Below are positions 1 to 7,472 of a stretch of DNA of 64,000 nucleotides, piece by piece. The notes below the pieces were generated by a model, which saw only the letters and a list, made by a program, of their open reading frames with translations, searched no databases and was not told the origin of the DNA. The DNA is from Thalassovita sp. GTDB lineage: Bacteria > Bacteroidota > Bacteroidia > Cytophagales > Flammeovirgaceae. The DNA lies in assembly GCA_002729595.1 (NCBI GenBank), contig PBYL01000192.1, positions 1 to 64,000 on the forward strand, written 5' to 3'. A program made the translations under genes and the position numbers. Position 1 is the stretch's first letter. Every line of letters begins with the position of its first letter.

Positions 1-111
1 CAAGTGATAGAAGAAGAAATGAAAAAGCTACGAGAAAAATTCGTAGCTCTAAAAAAGAAAAGAGAAATCTTACAAAGTAAAATGGAGTCGATTAGATCAA
101 GAAGTCATTAA
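1..111 (+). CDS. C-terminal end of an unidentified coiled-coil-like protein (partial)
   Basis: An open frame runs from the first base of the window and ends with TAA at 109-111; 36 codons are visible. The residues are almost all charged (Glu, Lys, Arg) with heptad-like Leu/Val spacing, which suggests a coiled-coil or helical tail. The protein cannot be named from this fragment. Its last four bases overlap the end of the convergent small gene on the minus strand, so the two stop codons are interlocked. Confidence 0.6.
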   Translation, partial: QVIEEEMKKLREKFVALKKKREILQSKMESIRSRSH

Positions 112-272
112 CGTCTTTTTCTAAAGCCATAAGGACAATGTCGGCATCCGCTTTTACAGCAATAGCCTCTTTTTTTATGGTAACTTTCAGTAAACACTAG
201 AAAACCATTTTCAAAATAATAGTCTTCTGTGTTTTGCTCATTATTAGAGGATTTCCCTGTGTACTTACTCAT
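108..272 (-). CDS. DUF5522 family small cysteine-rich protein (54 aa)
   Basis: The minus strand from the ATG at 270-272 to the TAA at 108-110 encodes 54 residues. The C-terminal half reads YYFENGFLVFTESYHKKRGY followed by CCKSGCRHCPYGF. The pattern Y-x-E-N-G-x-x-V-F-T-x-x-Y-H-x-x-R-G-Y-C-C-x-S-G-C-R-H-C-P-Y-G-F is the one I associate with the DUF5522 family of very short bacterial proteins. Four cysteines and a histidine sit within 8 residues, suggesting metal binding, but no function is known. It is below the size cut-off of most gene callers. It overlaps the convergent upstream gene by 4 bp and lies just downstream of the B12-uptake operon on the same strand (37 bp after the YncE-like gene), so it could be cotranscribed. 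Confidence 0.85.
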   Translation of the reverse strand: MSKYTGKSSNNEQNTEDYYFENGFLVFTESYHKKRGYCCKSGCRHCPYGFRKRR

Positions 273-309
273 AATTCAATTGAATAGTAGCAATATTTTA
301 TTCTATTAA

Positions 310-1392
310 TCAATCTGCAGGGAAGTAAAAACCTCCATTAGGAGCAACGCCAACAGTAAACTCTTCGATTACGGTTCCGTCTTCGGAATCGTATCGTATT
401 ATTTTACCATTAGATGTGTAATCTCCTGCATCGCTTGCTATTAAATAATCGCTTACTGGGTCGTAACCTAAGCCATAGAAATAGCCAGTAATTATTGGAG
501 TAGAAGGCAATACTGTATCATCTGTATCCATTTTGTAGATGCCTCCATTAAAGCTGTAGAAAATAGTTTCTCCATCATCGTCGATTACTAAATCGCTTGG
601 TTGAGAGTAGAAATTATTAAAGCTAATTGAAGATTCAACAGCATTGGTTGATGGATTAATTTTGTAAAGGCTACCAGAGTTTTCTAAGCCGCTGTAGTCA
701 GCAGTGTAATTTCCTTTGCAAAGCACCCAGATAAATCCGTCTTCGTCTTTTACAATACCGGCAGGGTTTACTCCTACCGTAATGCTGGCTAAAACTTCGT
801 CTGTATCGGTGTCTATAACTGTAACTGTAGAGTCAGTAGAATAACCTCCAGAGCAAACTACATAAAGTTTGTTGTCGTGAATTAGCATTCTTTCAGGGCC
901 TAAGCCAGTAGTAATAGTATCTAATACTTCATAAGAATTTAGGTTGATAATTGATAGTTGACCTCCAAAACCATTCACCCATTCAGAAACATAAGCCTTA
1001 TCAGAAGAAACTGCCTGAAAATATCTTGGCTGCGCAAGGCCTTCTATGGTTGCCACACTCTCAAAAGTTTCTGTATCTGCTACTTCTACTTTTTCAGCAT
1101 TGTTTATCACCATAAATACTTCATCGTCGTAAACCGAAATTGATTGAAGTACATTACCTAAAGGTCTGTTGTTTACAGTTTCAAAAATCTCATTCGTAAC
1201 TGAAGCAGAATCGTAACTGTAAAAACTTACTGTTCCTGATCCACTTTGAAAAGGACCTTCATTAGCAATTAAAAAACCGTTGGCATACTTAGCTGGTACT
1301 TCTACATCTGGCTCGTCGCTATCTTCGCAGGCTACAAAAACGAGCGATAAAATAATTAACCAACAGGCTTGATAGTATTTAAATAGTTGCAT
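310..1392 (-). CDS. surface lipoprotein, YncE-like beta-propeller (DUF5074 type)
   Basis: The 360-residue product has a lipoprotein signal ending in a lipobox at Cys22 (LVFVAC), followed by acidic residues, the usual export signal for surface lipoproteins in Bacteroidota. The rest is made of repeated propeller blades with motifs such as VIDTDTDEVLASITVG and IINLNSYEVLDTI, as in YncE-like and DUF5074 proteins. Only one base separates it from the stop of the upstream TonB receptor, so the two form an operon under the cobalamin riboswitch. In this phylum such propeller lipoproteins often accompany a TonB receptor; a role as a cobalamin or corrinoid-capturing surface partner is inferred from this position, not from sequence. 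Confidence 0.8.
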   Translation of the reverse strand: MQLFKYYQACWLIILSLVFVACEDSDEPDVEVPAKYANGFLIANEGPFQSGSGTVSFYSYDSASVTNEIFETVNNRPLGNVLQSISVYDDEVFMVINNAEKVEVADTETFESVATIEGLAQPRYFQAVSSDKAYVSEWVNGFGGQLSIINLNSYEVLDTITTGLGPERMLIHDNKLYVVCSGGYSTDSTVTVIDTDTDEVLASITVGVNPAGIVKDEDGFIWVLCKGNYTADYSGLENSGSLYKINPSTNAVESSISFNNFYSQPSDLVIDDDGETIFYSFNGGIYKMDTDDTVLPSTPIITGYFYGLGYDPVSDYLIASDAGDYTSNGKIIRYDSEDGTVIEEFTVGVAPNGGFYFPAD

Positions 1393-1393
1393 T

Positions 1394-3319
1394 TTAAAAA
1401 TTTAGTTTAGGTGATATAATTAAGCTGAATTGATAATTTCTTCCGGGCATGGGTCTCCAAGCAATTATTTCGTAGTCTTCATCAAACAAATTGTTAGCAG
1501 ATACTCTCAAGTTGAGGTATCCATACTTTTTGTCCAGTTTGTATTGAAATGAAAGATTAGAAGTGGTAAAAGCCGGGAGAGAATCATCATTATCGGTAGT
1601 AGTAAATGTTTTACCGGTAAATTGCTGACTCCATGTTATTCCGAAATCATTATAATTATAAGTGAAATTTAAATTTCCTTTATGTAAAGGAGTATAAATA
1701 AGTTGTTTGCCTAATGATGGATCATCTTCTGTTTGATGTTTTTCATTAGTCGATTTGGTGTAGTGATATCTTGCAATGATGTTAAAAGAAGTTTTATCCC
1801 ACCTCTTTTCTACAGTGTAACTGGTTTCGATACCTCTTGCCCAAACCTGCTTTATATTTTGTGGATACCAGTATGTACTACCGGGTTGCCATAAAATCCA
1901 ATTGTCTATTTTGTTGCTGAAAACTGTAAACTGGAATTGATTTTTTATATCGAACAATTTGAAATTGCTGCGAATACCTGCCTCTTTAGACCAACCAGAT
2001 TCTGGAAGTAAATCTGGGTTGCCTCCGGGTTTCCAGTAAAGGTCGTTAAAGGTTGGCAAGCGATAAGAGCGAGCAATTTTTCCTGAAACTATAAGAAAAT
2101 TCCAAGGATTTAGCTCTACACCAAATGTTGGGACTAATGGTACATTGCCAAATTCAGTAAACTCTTTACGAAGATTAATGCGAGATTCGAAAAACTGTGT
2201 ATTAAACTTAACACCGCCTAACAAAGCTAATCTTTGCTGTTCTTGCTTTCCGTCTTCGTAATCTTCTACTGTGCCGCTAACATATTGATGCTGTACTCCA
2301 CCTTGGAAACTCAAATGATCTAATGGATACCAGTTAAGCTCTGCTTCTTGTATAAACACTTTGCTTTTACTCAAACTTTCAATTCCAGATGCATCATTTT
2401 TATATAGTAGTTCTTCTAAAGAAAAACCACTCTGTAATTTCCAATCAAATGAATTGAGGTTGCCAGACCAACTTAGTAAGAATCTATTAAATTGATCGTC
2501 TTGTGTGGCAGAGCTGCTACCTTCTGTTAAAGTAGCTGGAATTTCTCTTTCAGTATCTTGATGCCAATACCGAATGGCAAGCTGTTGATAATCAGATATT
2601 TTTAAGTAATTTTCTAAAAGCACTCCCCATTCTTTAAAAGCTGCATGTTGCATCTCTTCTTCGGGTGATCTAGCTTTTGCTTTATTATTAAAGGTGAAAT
2701 TGTTATCAGCTTTATCTCGATAAACATTGAGTGAAGTATATAATTTGTTCTTTCCATAAGTCAGTTTATACCCTTGAAAATATTTGCCAAAGCTGCCAAG
2801 TGTTTGATTAATTCTTGCTTGTAATCCGCTGTTGTATTTAGGTAGGTTTTCTAAGTAAACAGTGCCTCCTACTGTTCCACTGCCCCACAAAGCACCTTCT
2901 CCACCAAGTTGTAGATTTACAGCATCTACTATGCTACCCGGCAAAAGTGAGAAATCTATTTGCCCGTTCATCGGACTTTGTATCGGGAAGCCATTCCACA
3001 AAACTGCGGTATGCCCAGCCCCCATACCTCTAAAAGAAGTGGTTGCCAAACTACCGGGATTATATGTTTTAACAAATACAGGCATTGTTTGAGTAAGCAT
3101 TTCACTCAAACTCATCGCCTCAAAAGTTTTGATTGTAGAAGAATCAATAGAAATTACCTGAGCACCAGCATCGTATTCTTTTAGTCTGCGAGCTTCTACT
3201 ACAACTGCCTCAAGTAAAAATGTGCTGTCTAACTTTGTAAGTTGCTGGCCATAACTTTTAAGGCTAACAACTACATAGCAAATCAGACAAAATAAAAATT
3301 TAACCCTCAAATCGATCAT
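1394..3319 (-). CDS. btuB: TonB-dependent outer-membrane receptor, BtuB-like (cobalamin uptake)
   Basis: 641 residues: signal peptide to about residue 24, a TonB-box-like stretch LEAVVVEARR (36-45), a plug domain at about 50-160 (VISIDSSTIKTFEAMSLSEM, SFRGMGAGHTAVLWNGFPIQ), and a 22-strand-type barrel ending in an aromatic C-terminal residue (SPKLNF). It lacks the N-terminal carboxypeptidase-like domain common in SusC transporters and is short, which fits BtuB or siderophore-type receptors. The cobalamin riboswitch about 140 bp upstream on the same strand is the strongest evidence that the substrate is a corrinoid. The YncE-like lipoprotein gene follows after one base. B12 demand in this genome is shown by the class II ribonucleotide reductase near 41 kb. 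Confidence 0.88.
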   Translation of the reverse strand: MIDLRVKFLFCLICYVVVSLKSYGQQLTKLDSTFLLEAVVVEARRLKEYDAGAQVISIDSSTIKTFEAMSLSEMLTQTMPVFVKTYNPGSLATTSFRGMGAGHTAVLWNGFPIQSPMNGQIDFSLLPGSIVDAVNLQLGGEGALWGSGTVGGTVYLENLPKYNSGLQARINQTLGSFGKYFQGYKLTYGKNKLYTSLNVYRDKADNNFTFNNKAKARSPEEEMQHAAFKEWGVLLENYLKISDYQQLAIRYWHQDTEREIPATLTEGSSSATQDDQFNRFLLSWSGNLNSFDWKLQSGFSLEELLYKNDASGIESLSKSKVFIQEAELNWYPLDHLSFQGGVQHQYVSGTVEDYEDGKQEQQRLALLGGVKFNTQFFESRINLRKEFTEFGNVPLVPTFGVELNPWNFLIVSGKIARSYRLPTFNDLYWKPGGNPDLLPESGWSKEAGIRSNFKLFDIKNQFQFTVFSNKIDNWILWQPGSTYWYPQNIKQVWARGIETSYTVEKRWDKTSFNIIARYHYTKSTNEKHQTEDDPSLGKQLIYTPLHKGNLNFTYNYNDFGITWSQQFTGKTFTTTDNDDSLPAFTTSNLSFQYKLDKKYGYLNLRVSANNLFDEDYEIIAWRPMPGRNYQFSLIISPKLNF

Positions 3320-3457
3320 TACAAATGATTTAACAAGTTGCTAAACCAATCGTACCCGGTTGTGAAATTTTAAAAAATACTCAGAATGAAAATTAAGGAA
3401 ACCCTTTTATTCAAGTTGGTATTCTTTGCTTTTTCTCCCGAAAGCTACGAATGAAAA

Positions 3458-3625
3458 TGTCGGGCAGGTCTTCTGACTCGCTCACTTTTATCAGCCTTCC
3501 CATTCTTTTTAACAAACAGTGGCAATGGATTGATAAAAGCTATTATGAGCTCACAGCAGCGGGAACTGTCCAGGATTTACACCTGATTCCCTTTTAATTT
3601 TCTCCTCCTGATGGATTTGAAAAAC
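3458..3625 (-). promoter_or_regulatory. cobalamin (AdoCbl) riboswitch
   Basis: Read on the minus strand, the element contains the conserved B12-box AGCGAGTCAGAAGACCTGCC (3463-3482), the internal GCCACTG segment (about 3520), and the 5' core AAAGGGAATCAGGTGTAAATC followed by GGACAGTTCCCGCTGCTGTGAG (about 3555-3597). These are hallmarks of the cobalamin riboswitch family in the correct order. It lies in the leader of the BtuB-like receptor, so AdoCbl binding would be expected to repress uptake. Exact ends are approximate because the P1 helix is not certain. Confidence 0.95.
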
Positions 3626-3753
3626 CTTACATAGTTCAAAGCTGAGAAAGATTTGTGAGGAAAAAAAGTAAACGATCTAAATTTTTTCCTTTATAAATGT
3701 TGTTGTCTAGATAATGGAATTACTTAATTATATCAGGCATTTTTTATTTCATA

Positions 3754-3787
3754 TTTTCAGCTAAGCGATGATTATAACTTATCTTTG
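3754..3787 (+). promoter_or_regulatory. Bacteroidota-type promoter for the SCO1-cytochrome c genes
   Basis: TATCTTTG at 3780-3787 matches the TAnnTTTG -7 element exactly. A TTTC near 3755-3758 stands about 21 bp upstream in place of the TTTG -33 element. Transcription would begin near 3794, about 18 bases before the SCO1 start codon. Confidence 0.55.
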
Positions 3788-3811
3788 CCAGCATATTTAG
3801 ATTAGATTAAC

Positions 3812-4390
3812 ATGAAACTTTTAAAAGCTTTTATCTTTTTCACTATTATTCTTTCAGCCTGCACACCAAGTGGAAAAAATAAGCTCCCAATATTAGGTCA
3901 GGTGGCAGATGCGCAATTCGAATTTCTTAGTCAAGATAGTGCAGTGGTAACTCCACAAACTTTTGAAAACAAGATATATGTAACAGATTTCTTTTTTACT
4001 ACTTGCCCAACTATTTGCCCTACAATGAAGGCTCAGATGTTGAGAGTTTATGAGAAGTTTGAAAATAACGATAATGTAATTTTGCTCTCACATACTATTG
4101 ATCCTCAACACGATACCGTAGGTCTTTTAAGAGATTATGCAGGTAGATTAGGCATAAACTCAGACCATTGGTTAATGGTAACCGGAGACAAAAAAGAGAT
4201 TTTTGATGTAGCAAAAAAATACATGGTTAGTGCTATGGAAGATAAAGACCAACCAGGAGGGTTTGTGCATAGTGGTGCTTTTGTATTGATTGATAAGAAA
4301 AAACAAATCAGGGGTTATTACGATGGTACCAAAGAGTTGGAAACCAATGAGTTGATGGATGATATTGAAGTTTTGTTGAATGAAGGATAA
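3812..4390 (+). CDS. SCO1/SenC family copper-binding lipoprotein
   Basis: 192 residues with a lipobox (ILSAC, Cys17) and a thioredoxin-like SCO1 fold. The copper ligands are visible: C65-x3-C69 in TTCPTICPTMK, and His153 in FVHSGAF. SCO proteins deliver copper to, or reduce the cysteines of, the CuA site of cytochrome oxidase; some act as redox chaperones. The gene overlaps the cytochrome c gene that follows by 11 bp, so the pair is translationally coupled and probably works in respiratory-chain assembly or periplasmic electron transfer. Confidence 0.92.
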   Translation: MKLLKAFIFFTIILSACTPSGKNKLPILGQVADAQFEFLSQDSAVVTPQTFENKIYVTDFFFTTCPTICPTMKAQMLRVYEKFENNDNVILLSHTIDPQHDTVGLLRDYAGRLGINSDHWLMVTGDKKEIFDVAKKYMVSAMEDKDQPGGFVHSGAFVLIDKKKQIRGYYDGTKELETNELMDDIEVLLNEG

Positions 4391-4790
4391 GAAATTAATT
4401 TATTTTGCACCTTTTGTGGTGATGGTAGTGGTGGCACTCGTGTTGATCTTTAGTACAAAAAGTAAAAATCAAGGTGAGGCTATATATGAAGCACGTTGTG
4501 CTAATTGCCATATGGAAAATGGCAAAGGTTTACAGTCTCTAATTCCACCACTGGCAAATGCCGATTATTTGAATAAGTATAGGGGTAAATTGGCTTGTAT
4601 TGTAAAAAAAGGCATGGAGGAAAAGGTAATCGTAAATGGTGTAGAATACCAGCAACAAATGCCTGCAAACGAAGAATTTACAGATACAGATATTGCCAAT
4701 GTGCTTAATTATGTACTCACAAACTGGGGTAACGAAGAAAAACCACTCTCTCTGCAAGAAGTTCAGGAACAATTAGAGAGCTGTCCTTAA
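4380..4790 (+). CDS. membrane-anchored mono-heme cytochrome c
   Basis: 136 residues. One N-terminal membrane helix (about 6-25) anchors the protein with the heme domain outside. The heme-binding motif CANCH is at 40-44, and the likely axial methionine is Met94 in QQQMPANEEF, as in class I cytochromes c (cytochrome CBB3 family type). The start codon lies inside the end of the SCO1 gene (11 bp overlap). The domain resembles a small electron-transfer cytochrome. Pairing with SCO1 suggests a link to a copper-containing terminal oxidase encoded elsewhere. Confidence 0.9.
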   Translation: MKDKKLIYFAPFVVMVVVALVLIFSTKSKNQGEAIYEARCANCHMENGKGLQSLIPPLANADYLNKYRGKLACIVKKGMEEKVIVNGVEYQQQMPANEEFTDTDIANVLNYVLTNWGNEEKPLSLQEVQEQLESCP

Positions 4791-4824
4791 ATAAATCAGA
4801 ATATCAAGCATTGTAAATTTTCCC

Positions 4825-4849
4825 TCACCTATACCAATCTTATAGGTGA
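4825..4849 (+). terminator. hairpin after the cytochrome c gene
   Basis: TCACCTATA and TATAGGTGA form a perfect 9-bp stem with a 7-base loop, 35 bases after the cytochrome stop codon. The following sequence is only moderately U-rich, so this is a probable rather than a strong intrinsic terminator. Confidence 0.5.
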
Positions 4850-4941
4850 CTAAACTTCCTATTTCAATTTTTACTCTCCCCATCTCACCTTTTCTGCAAG
4901 CTATAGTAATGATATTATAAGTTTATTTTCTTAAATAGAAA

Positions 4942-4973
4942 TTTGCGCAAGTGATTTATTGCATTTATATTAG
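4942..4973 (+). promoter_or_regulatory. promoter of the ArsR-SRPBCC operon
   Basis: TTTG at 4942-4945 and TATATTAG at 4966-4973 are 20 bp apart and match the Bacteroidota -33 (TTTG) and -7 (TAnnTTTG) elements with one mismatch. The large palindrome at 4947-4988 lies across the spacer and the -7 element, as expected for a repressor site. Confidence 0.5.
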
Positions 4974-4988
4974 CAAGCAATCACTTGC
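4947..4988. promoter_or_regulatory. palindromic operator, probable ArsR autoregulatory site
   Basis: GCAAGTGATT (4947-4956) and AATCACTTGC (4979-4988) are perfect inverted repeats. Inner TTGC and GCAA also pair, so 14 of 16 positions in each arm are symmetric around a 10-bp AT centre. The site covers the promoter and ends 16 bases before the probable ArsR start codon at 5005. Repression by the adjacent ArsR protein is inferred. Confidence 0.65.
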
Positions 4989-5004
4989 ATATAAAATTTA
5001 TATC

Positions 5005-5328
5005 ATGAGAAGAGATGTGTTTCAGGCAATAGCCGATCCAACAAGAAGAGATATTTTACTATTACTCACAAAAGACAGGAAAAACCTAAATACACTAGCC
5101 GAGCATTTTAACATGAGTCGGCAGGCTGTTTCACTACACGTAAAATACTTAAGTGAGTGTGGAGTAATTACCATTCAAAAAGAAGGTCGAGAAAGGTACT
5201 GCAACTTAGAAGCTAAAAAACTAGCTGAAATTGAAGACTGGTTAAATCCTTTTAAAGCATTATGGGAAGCACGCCTCGATAGACTTGACAACTACCTAAA
5301 CGAATTACAAGGAAAACAAAAAAAGTAA
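5005..5328 (+). CDS. ArsR family winged-helix repressor of an SRPBCC operon
   Basis: 107 residues from the ATG at 5005; an in-frame ATG at 4951 would begin inside the operator palindrome and is unlikely. The start MRRDVFQAIADPTRRDILLL and the recognition region NMSRQAVSLHVKYLSECGVI are typical of the ArsR subgroup that lacks metal-binding cysteines and is encoded next to an AHSA1/SRPBCC protein. It probably represses its own operon. The SRPBCC gene follows after 5 bp. Confidence 0.88.
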   Translation: MRRDVFQAIADPTRRDILLLLTKDRKNLNTLAEHFNMSRQAVSLHVKYLSECGVITIQKEGRERYCNLEAKKLAEIEDWLNPFKALWEARLDRLDNYLNELQGKQKK

Positions 5329-5333
5329 AGAAA

Positions 5334-5783
5334 ATGGAAGATTTAAGCGACAGAACATTGAGCATTACCAAAACATTTAATGCTCCTTTAGAACTATTAT
5401 GGAAGGTATTAACCACTCCAGAGCACATTGTTTATTGGTGGGGACCAGATGGTTTTACCAATACCATAGAAAAAATGGAAGTAAAGGTGGGTGGCAAATG
5501 GGAATTTATTATGCATGGCCCTGATGGTACAGAATATGTAAATAAATACACTTACAGCAAAATAGAACCAAATAAAGAGATTGTACTCGCTCATTTAGCA
5601 ACTCCAAAATTCACCATTATAATTTCTTTGTCGCAAGAGGGAGAAAAGACACAGGTAAAATGGCAAAATATTTTTGATTCTGTGCCTTCTAAAGAAGAAG
5701 CTGTAAGAGCCTTTAAAGCAGATGAAGGTTTAAGACAAAACTTAGAAAAATTGGCGAATTATCTTCAAGAACAAGTAGTGTAA
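5334..5783 (+). CDS. SRPBCC (AHSA1/START-like) protein
   Basis: 149 residues with the AHSA1-like signature: ITKTFNAPLELLWKVLTTPE at the N terminus, then WWGPDGFTN, and a C-terminal helix preceded by the pattern GLRQNLEKLANYL. These helix-grip proteins bind hydrophobic ligands in a central pocket, but the ligand is not known for this subgroup. Cotranscription with the ArsR repressor suggests that the protein or its ligand takes part in a small stress or detoxification response. Confidence 0.88.
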   Translation: MEDLSDRTLSITKTFNAPLELLWKVLTTPEHIVYWWGPDGFTNTIEKMEVKVGGKWEFIMHGPDGTEYVNKYTYSKIEPNKEIVLAHLATPKFTIIISLSQEGEKTQVKWQNIFDSVPSKEEAVRAFKADEGLRQNLEKLANYLQEQVV

Positions 5784-5805
5784 TCTACATCAATTCTAAA
5801 AAAAG

Positions 5806-5847
5806 ACACCTTCTCTGCAATAGTCAAATTACTAGCAAAGAAGGTGT
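5806..5847 (-). terminator. intrinsic terminator of the pirin-like gene
   Basis: ACACCTTCTCTGC and GCAAAGAAGGTGT form a 13-bp stem with one mismatch. On the minus strand it is followed by a run of seven T (5798-5804 as A on the plus strand), making it an intrinsic terminator for the gene ending at 5879. It may also stop readthrough from the SRPBCC operon. Confidence 0.8.
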
Positions 5848-5878
5848 ACTGTATGAAATCTGAAATTCAATGGAAAAT

Positions 5879-6571
5879 TTATACTTTTCCTACATCTAAA
5901 ATTAATATGATAGCATCGTTTGAAAGCGCTTCGAAATTGATCTGTTCTACTTCCCACAATGCTAGCCCATCGCGGATTTGAAGTAGGCGATCTTGTACTT
6001 CAAAAGCACCTTCAATAACGAATGCGAACAATCCGTTTTCCGGATTTTTAACTAAATGTTCTCCCTCAACTCTGCCGTTAAACTTTCCTATTGAAATGTT
6101 AAAGCAATGGTTATCGGTCTTGAGCAACGACAAGAGTTGATTCATTTGGGAGTTAAAATCAAATTGCGATTGATTGTAGTTGATTGTTTCTGAAACTTTA
6201 ATTTCTATTTGTAAATAGTTAATAAGTGACCTCTTATACGGACATTCTACTTCGTATAAATCTCCTTTATTTACTGAGAAAACAACAGACTCTCCCACCT
6301 CAAGCAGCTTATAAGCTTCGTTAGGCTGCTTAAATTTTAAATTACCAACCAGAGGAATAAGGCAAACTGCTATGTTTTCAGTTGCTTCTTGTTTTATGCA
6401 ATGTTCCGCTTTAAGTGTAATATCGTTTAGCGATAGCAGGTTGTTAAAAGGCTTTCGGCTTTCTTTAAAATACGACTTACAATTAAAAGTATGGAAACTG
6501 CGATACCAATTACTTTGGGTACATCCTCTCTGATTAGCAAGGTAAATTTGTCCTTGAGTTTGTGTCAACAT
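5879..6571 (-). CDS. pirin-like bicupin protein
   Basis: 230 residues. The start MLTQTQGQIYLANQRGCTQS followed by NWYRSFHTFN is the characteristic opening of a Bacteroidota branch of the pirin/quercetin-dioxygenase-like bicupins. Two cupin halves are expected at about 20-120 and 130-230. The metal-binding histidines of classical pirins are only partly evident (His27, His57), so activity is uncertain. It is a single-gene unit ended by the hairpin at 5806-5847. Pirins can be quercetinases or regulators; neither can be shown here. Confidence 0.75.
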   Translation of the reverse strand: MLTQTQGQIYLANQRGCTQSNWYRSFHTFNCKSYFKESRKPFNNLLSLNDITLKAEHCIKQEATENIAVCLIPLVGNLKFKQPNEAYKLLEVGESVVFSVNKGDLYEVECPYKRSLINYLQIEIKVSETINYNQSQFDFNSQMNQLLSLLKTDNHCFNISIGKFNGRVEGEHLVKNPENGLFAFVIEGAFEVQDRLLQIRDGLALWEVEQINFEALSNDAIILILDVGKV

Positions 6572-6632
6572 AGCAAATGAGATTTATCGAATTACAAATT
6601 GGTTATTTTTATCAATGAGCGAAACATTGGAT

Positions 6633-6857
6633 TTAATATGAACTCATGGCATTGCTGTCGTGAATAGCATTAATCAACCGAATCTGGTTTTTAGGAGTAT
6701 ATTTTTTTGCTACACTCGGCCAGTTTTGTTGCTCATCGGCGATCTCAATTACGCTTTCTTCCTTTTCAGTTTCAGATTGTTTTACAGAACAGGAAAAACA
6801 ACTTGCGCAAATGCCTATTAGCGTCCATATAGTTAATTTGACAAATAGCTGGTTCAT
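6633..6857 (-). CDS. small exported or lipoprotein-like protein, unknown
   Basis: 74 residues from the ATG at 6855-6857; a longer form starting at 6875 is possible but places extra polar residues before the signal. The N terminus MNQLFVKLTIWTLIGICASC is a hydrophobic export signal ending in clustered cysteines (CASCFSC) that could serve as a lipidation site, although the lipobox is not canonical. The mature part is charged and short. I do not recognise a family. It lies between the pirin-like gene and a 176-residue unknown protein on the same strand. Confidence 0.5.
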   Translation of the reverse strand: MNQLFVKLTIWTLIGICASCFSCSVKQSETEKEESVIEIADEQQNWPSVAKKYTPKNQIRLINAIHDSNAMSSY

Positions 6858-6930
6858 GTTAGTAAATTTTATCACGTATAAAAGGCAATTAATGCCTGTT
6901 AGTTAAGAGATTTAATACCTCAACTCTAGC

Positions 6931-7461
6931 TTAATTAAATACCGAAGTTGTCAGTTTTTGAAAAGAGCAAATATTGATTTTATCAGAAAGAATTAAGCTT
7001 TCTGTGTTAACCTCTAGCCCCATATCAATAGAATCTGATTTGTCTCCGATGGAAATAATCAAATGTTTATCTATGGTGTCAATTAAAGTGATTGCCTCAC
7101 TAAAAAATGTAATTGCCACCTTATGTTTATTTTTATCTTTTGTACTTGATTGAATTATCTCAAACCTAAAATTTTTAAAAGGCAGAAATAACTTACCGTT
7201 TACATTAGCAATATCAGGTATTAAATCGTTTAGTTGTCTTAAATAACCCATAGCTGCTGTGCTCACCAAATAATGCATATTTTCAGCCTTTGGCACATGC
7301 TTTAACATTTCTGTAAAAGTCTCATGTTTGCCTTCAGGGTCGAACTGTTGTGCCTGCATAAAGAACTCTTTGTAAGTATCTTCGAACACAAACTTATCCC
7401 ACACAGCTGTTGAGCTTGCATCTATAAATTTTCTATAACTAATCTTTATAATACCTTTCAT
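6931..7461 (-). CDS. hypothetical protein (176 aa), upstream partner of no known family
   Basis: 176 residues, no signal peptide or membrane segment. It looks like a mixed alpha/beta cytoplasmic protein (strand-rich C-terminal half such as HLIISIGDKSDSIDMGLEVN). The start ATG is 11 bp downstream of the intradiol dioxygenase stop codon, so the two are very probably cotranscribed. A function in the same process as the dioxygenase is possible but there is no sequence evidence. Confidence 0.6.
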   Translation of the reverse strand: MKGIIKISYRKFIDASSTAVWDKFVFEDTYKEFFMQAQQFDPEGKHETFTEMLKHVPKAENMHYLVSTAAMGYLRQLNDLIPDIANVNGKLFLPFKNFRFEIIQSSTKDKNKHKVAITFFSEAITLIDTIDKHLIISIGDKSDSIDMGLEVNTESLILSDKINICSFQKLTTSVFN

Positions 7462-7472
7462 AATATTGATAA

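Noticed and set aside
4951-5004. Upstream ATG for the ArsR gene
   Set aside because: It lies inside the operator and promoter, and the family's usual start (MRRDVFQAIADP) is at 5005.
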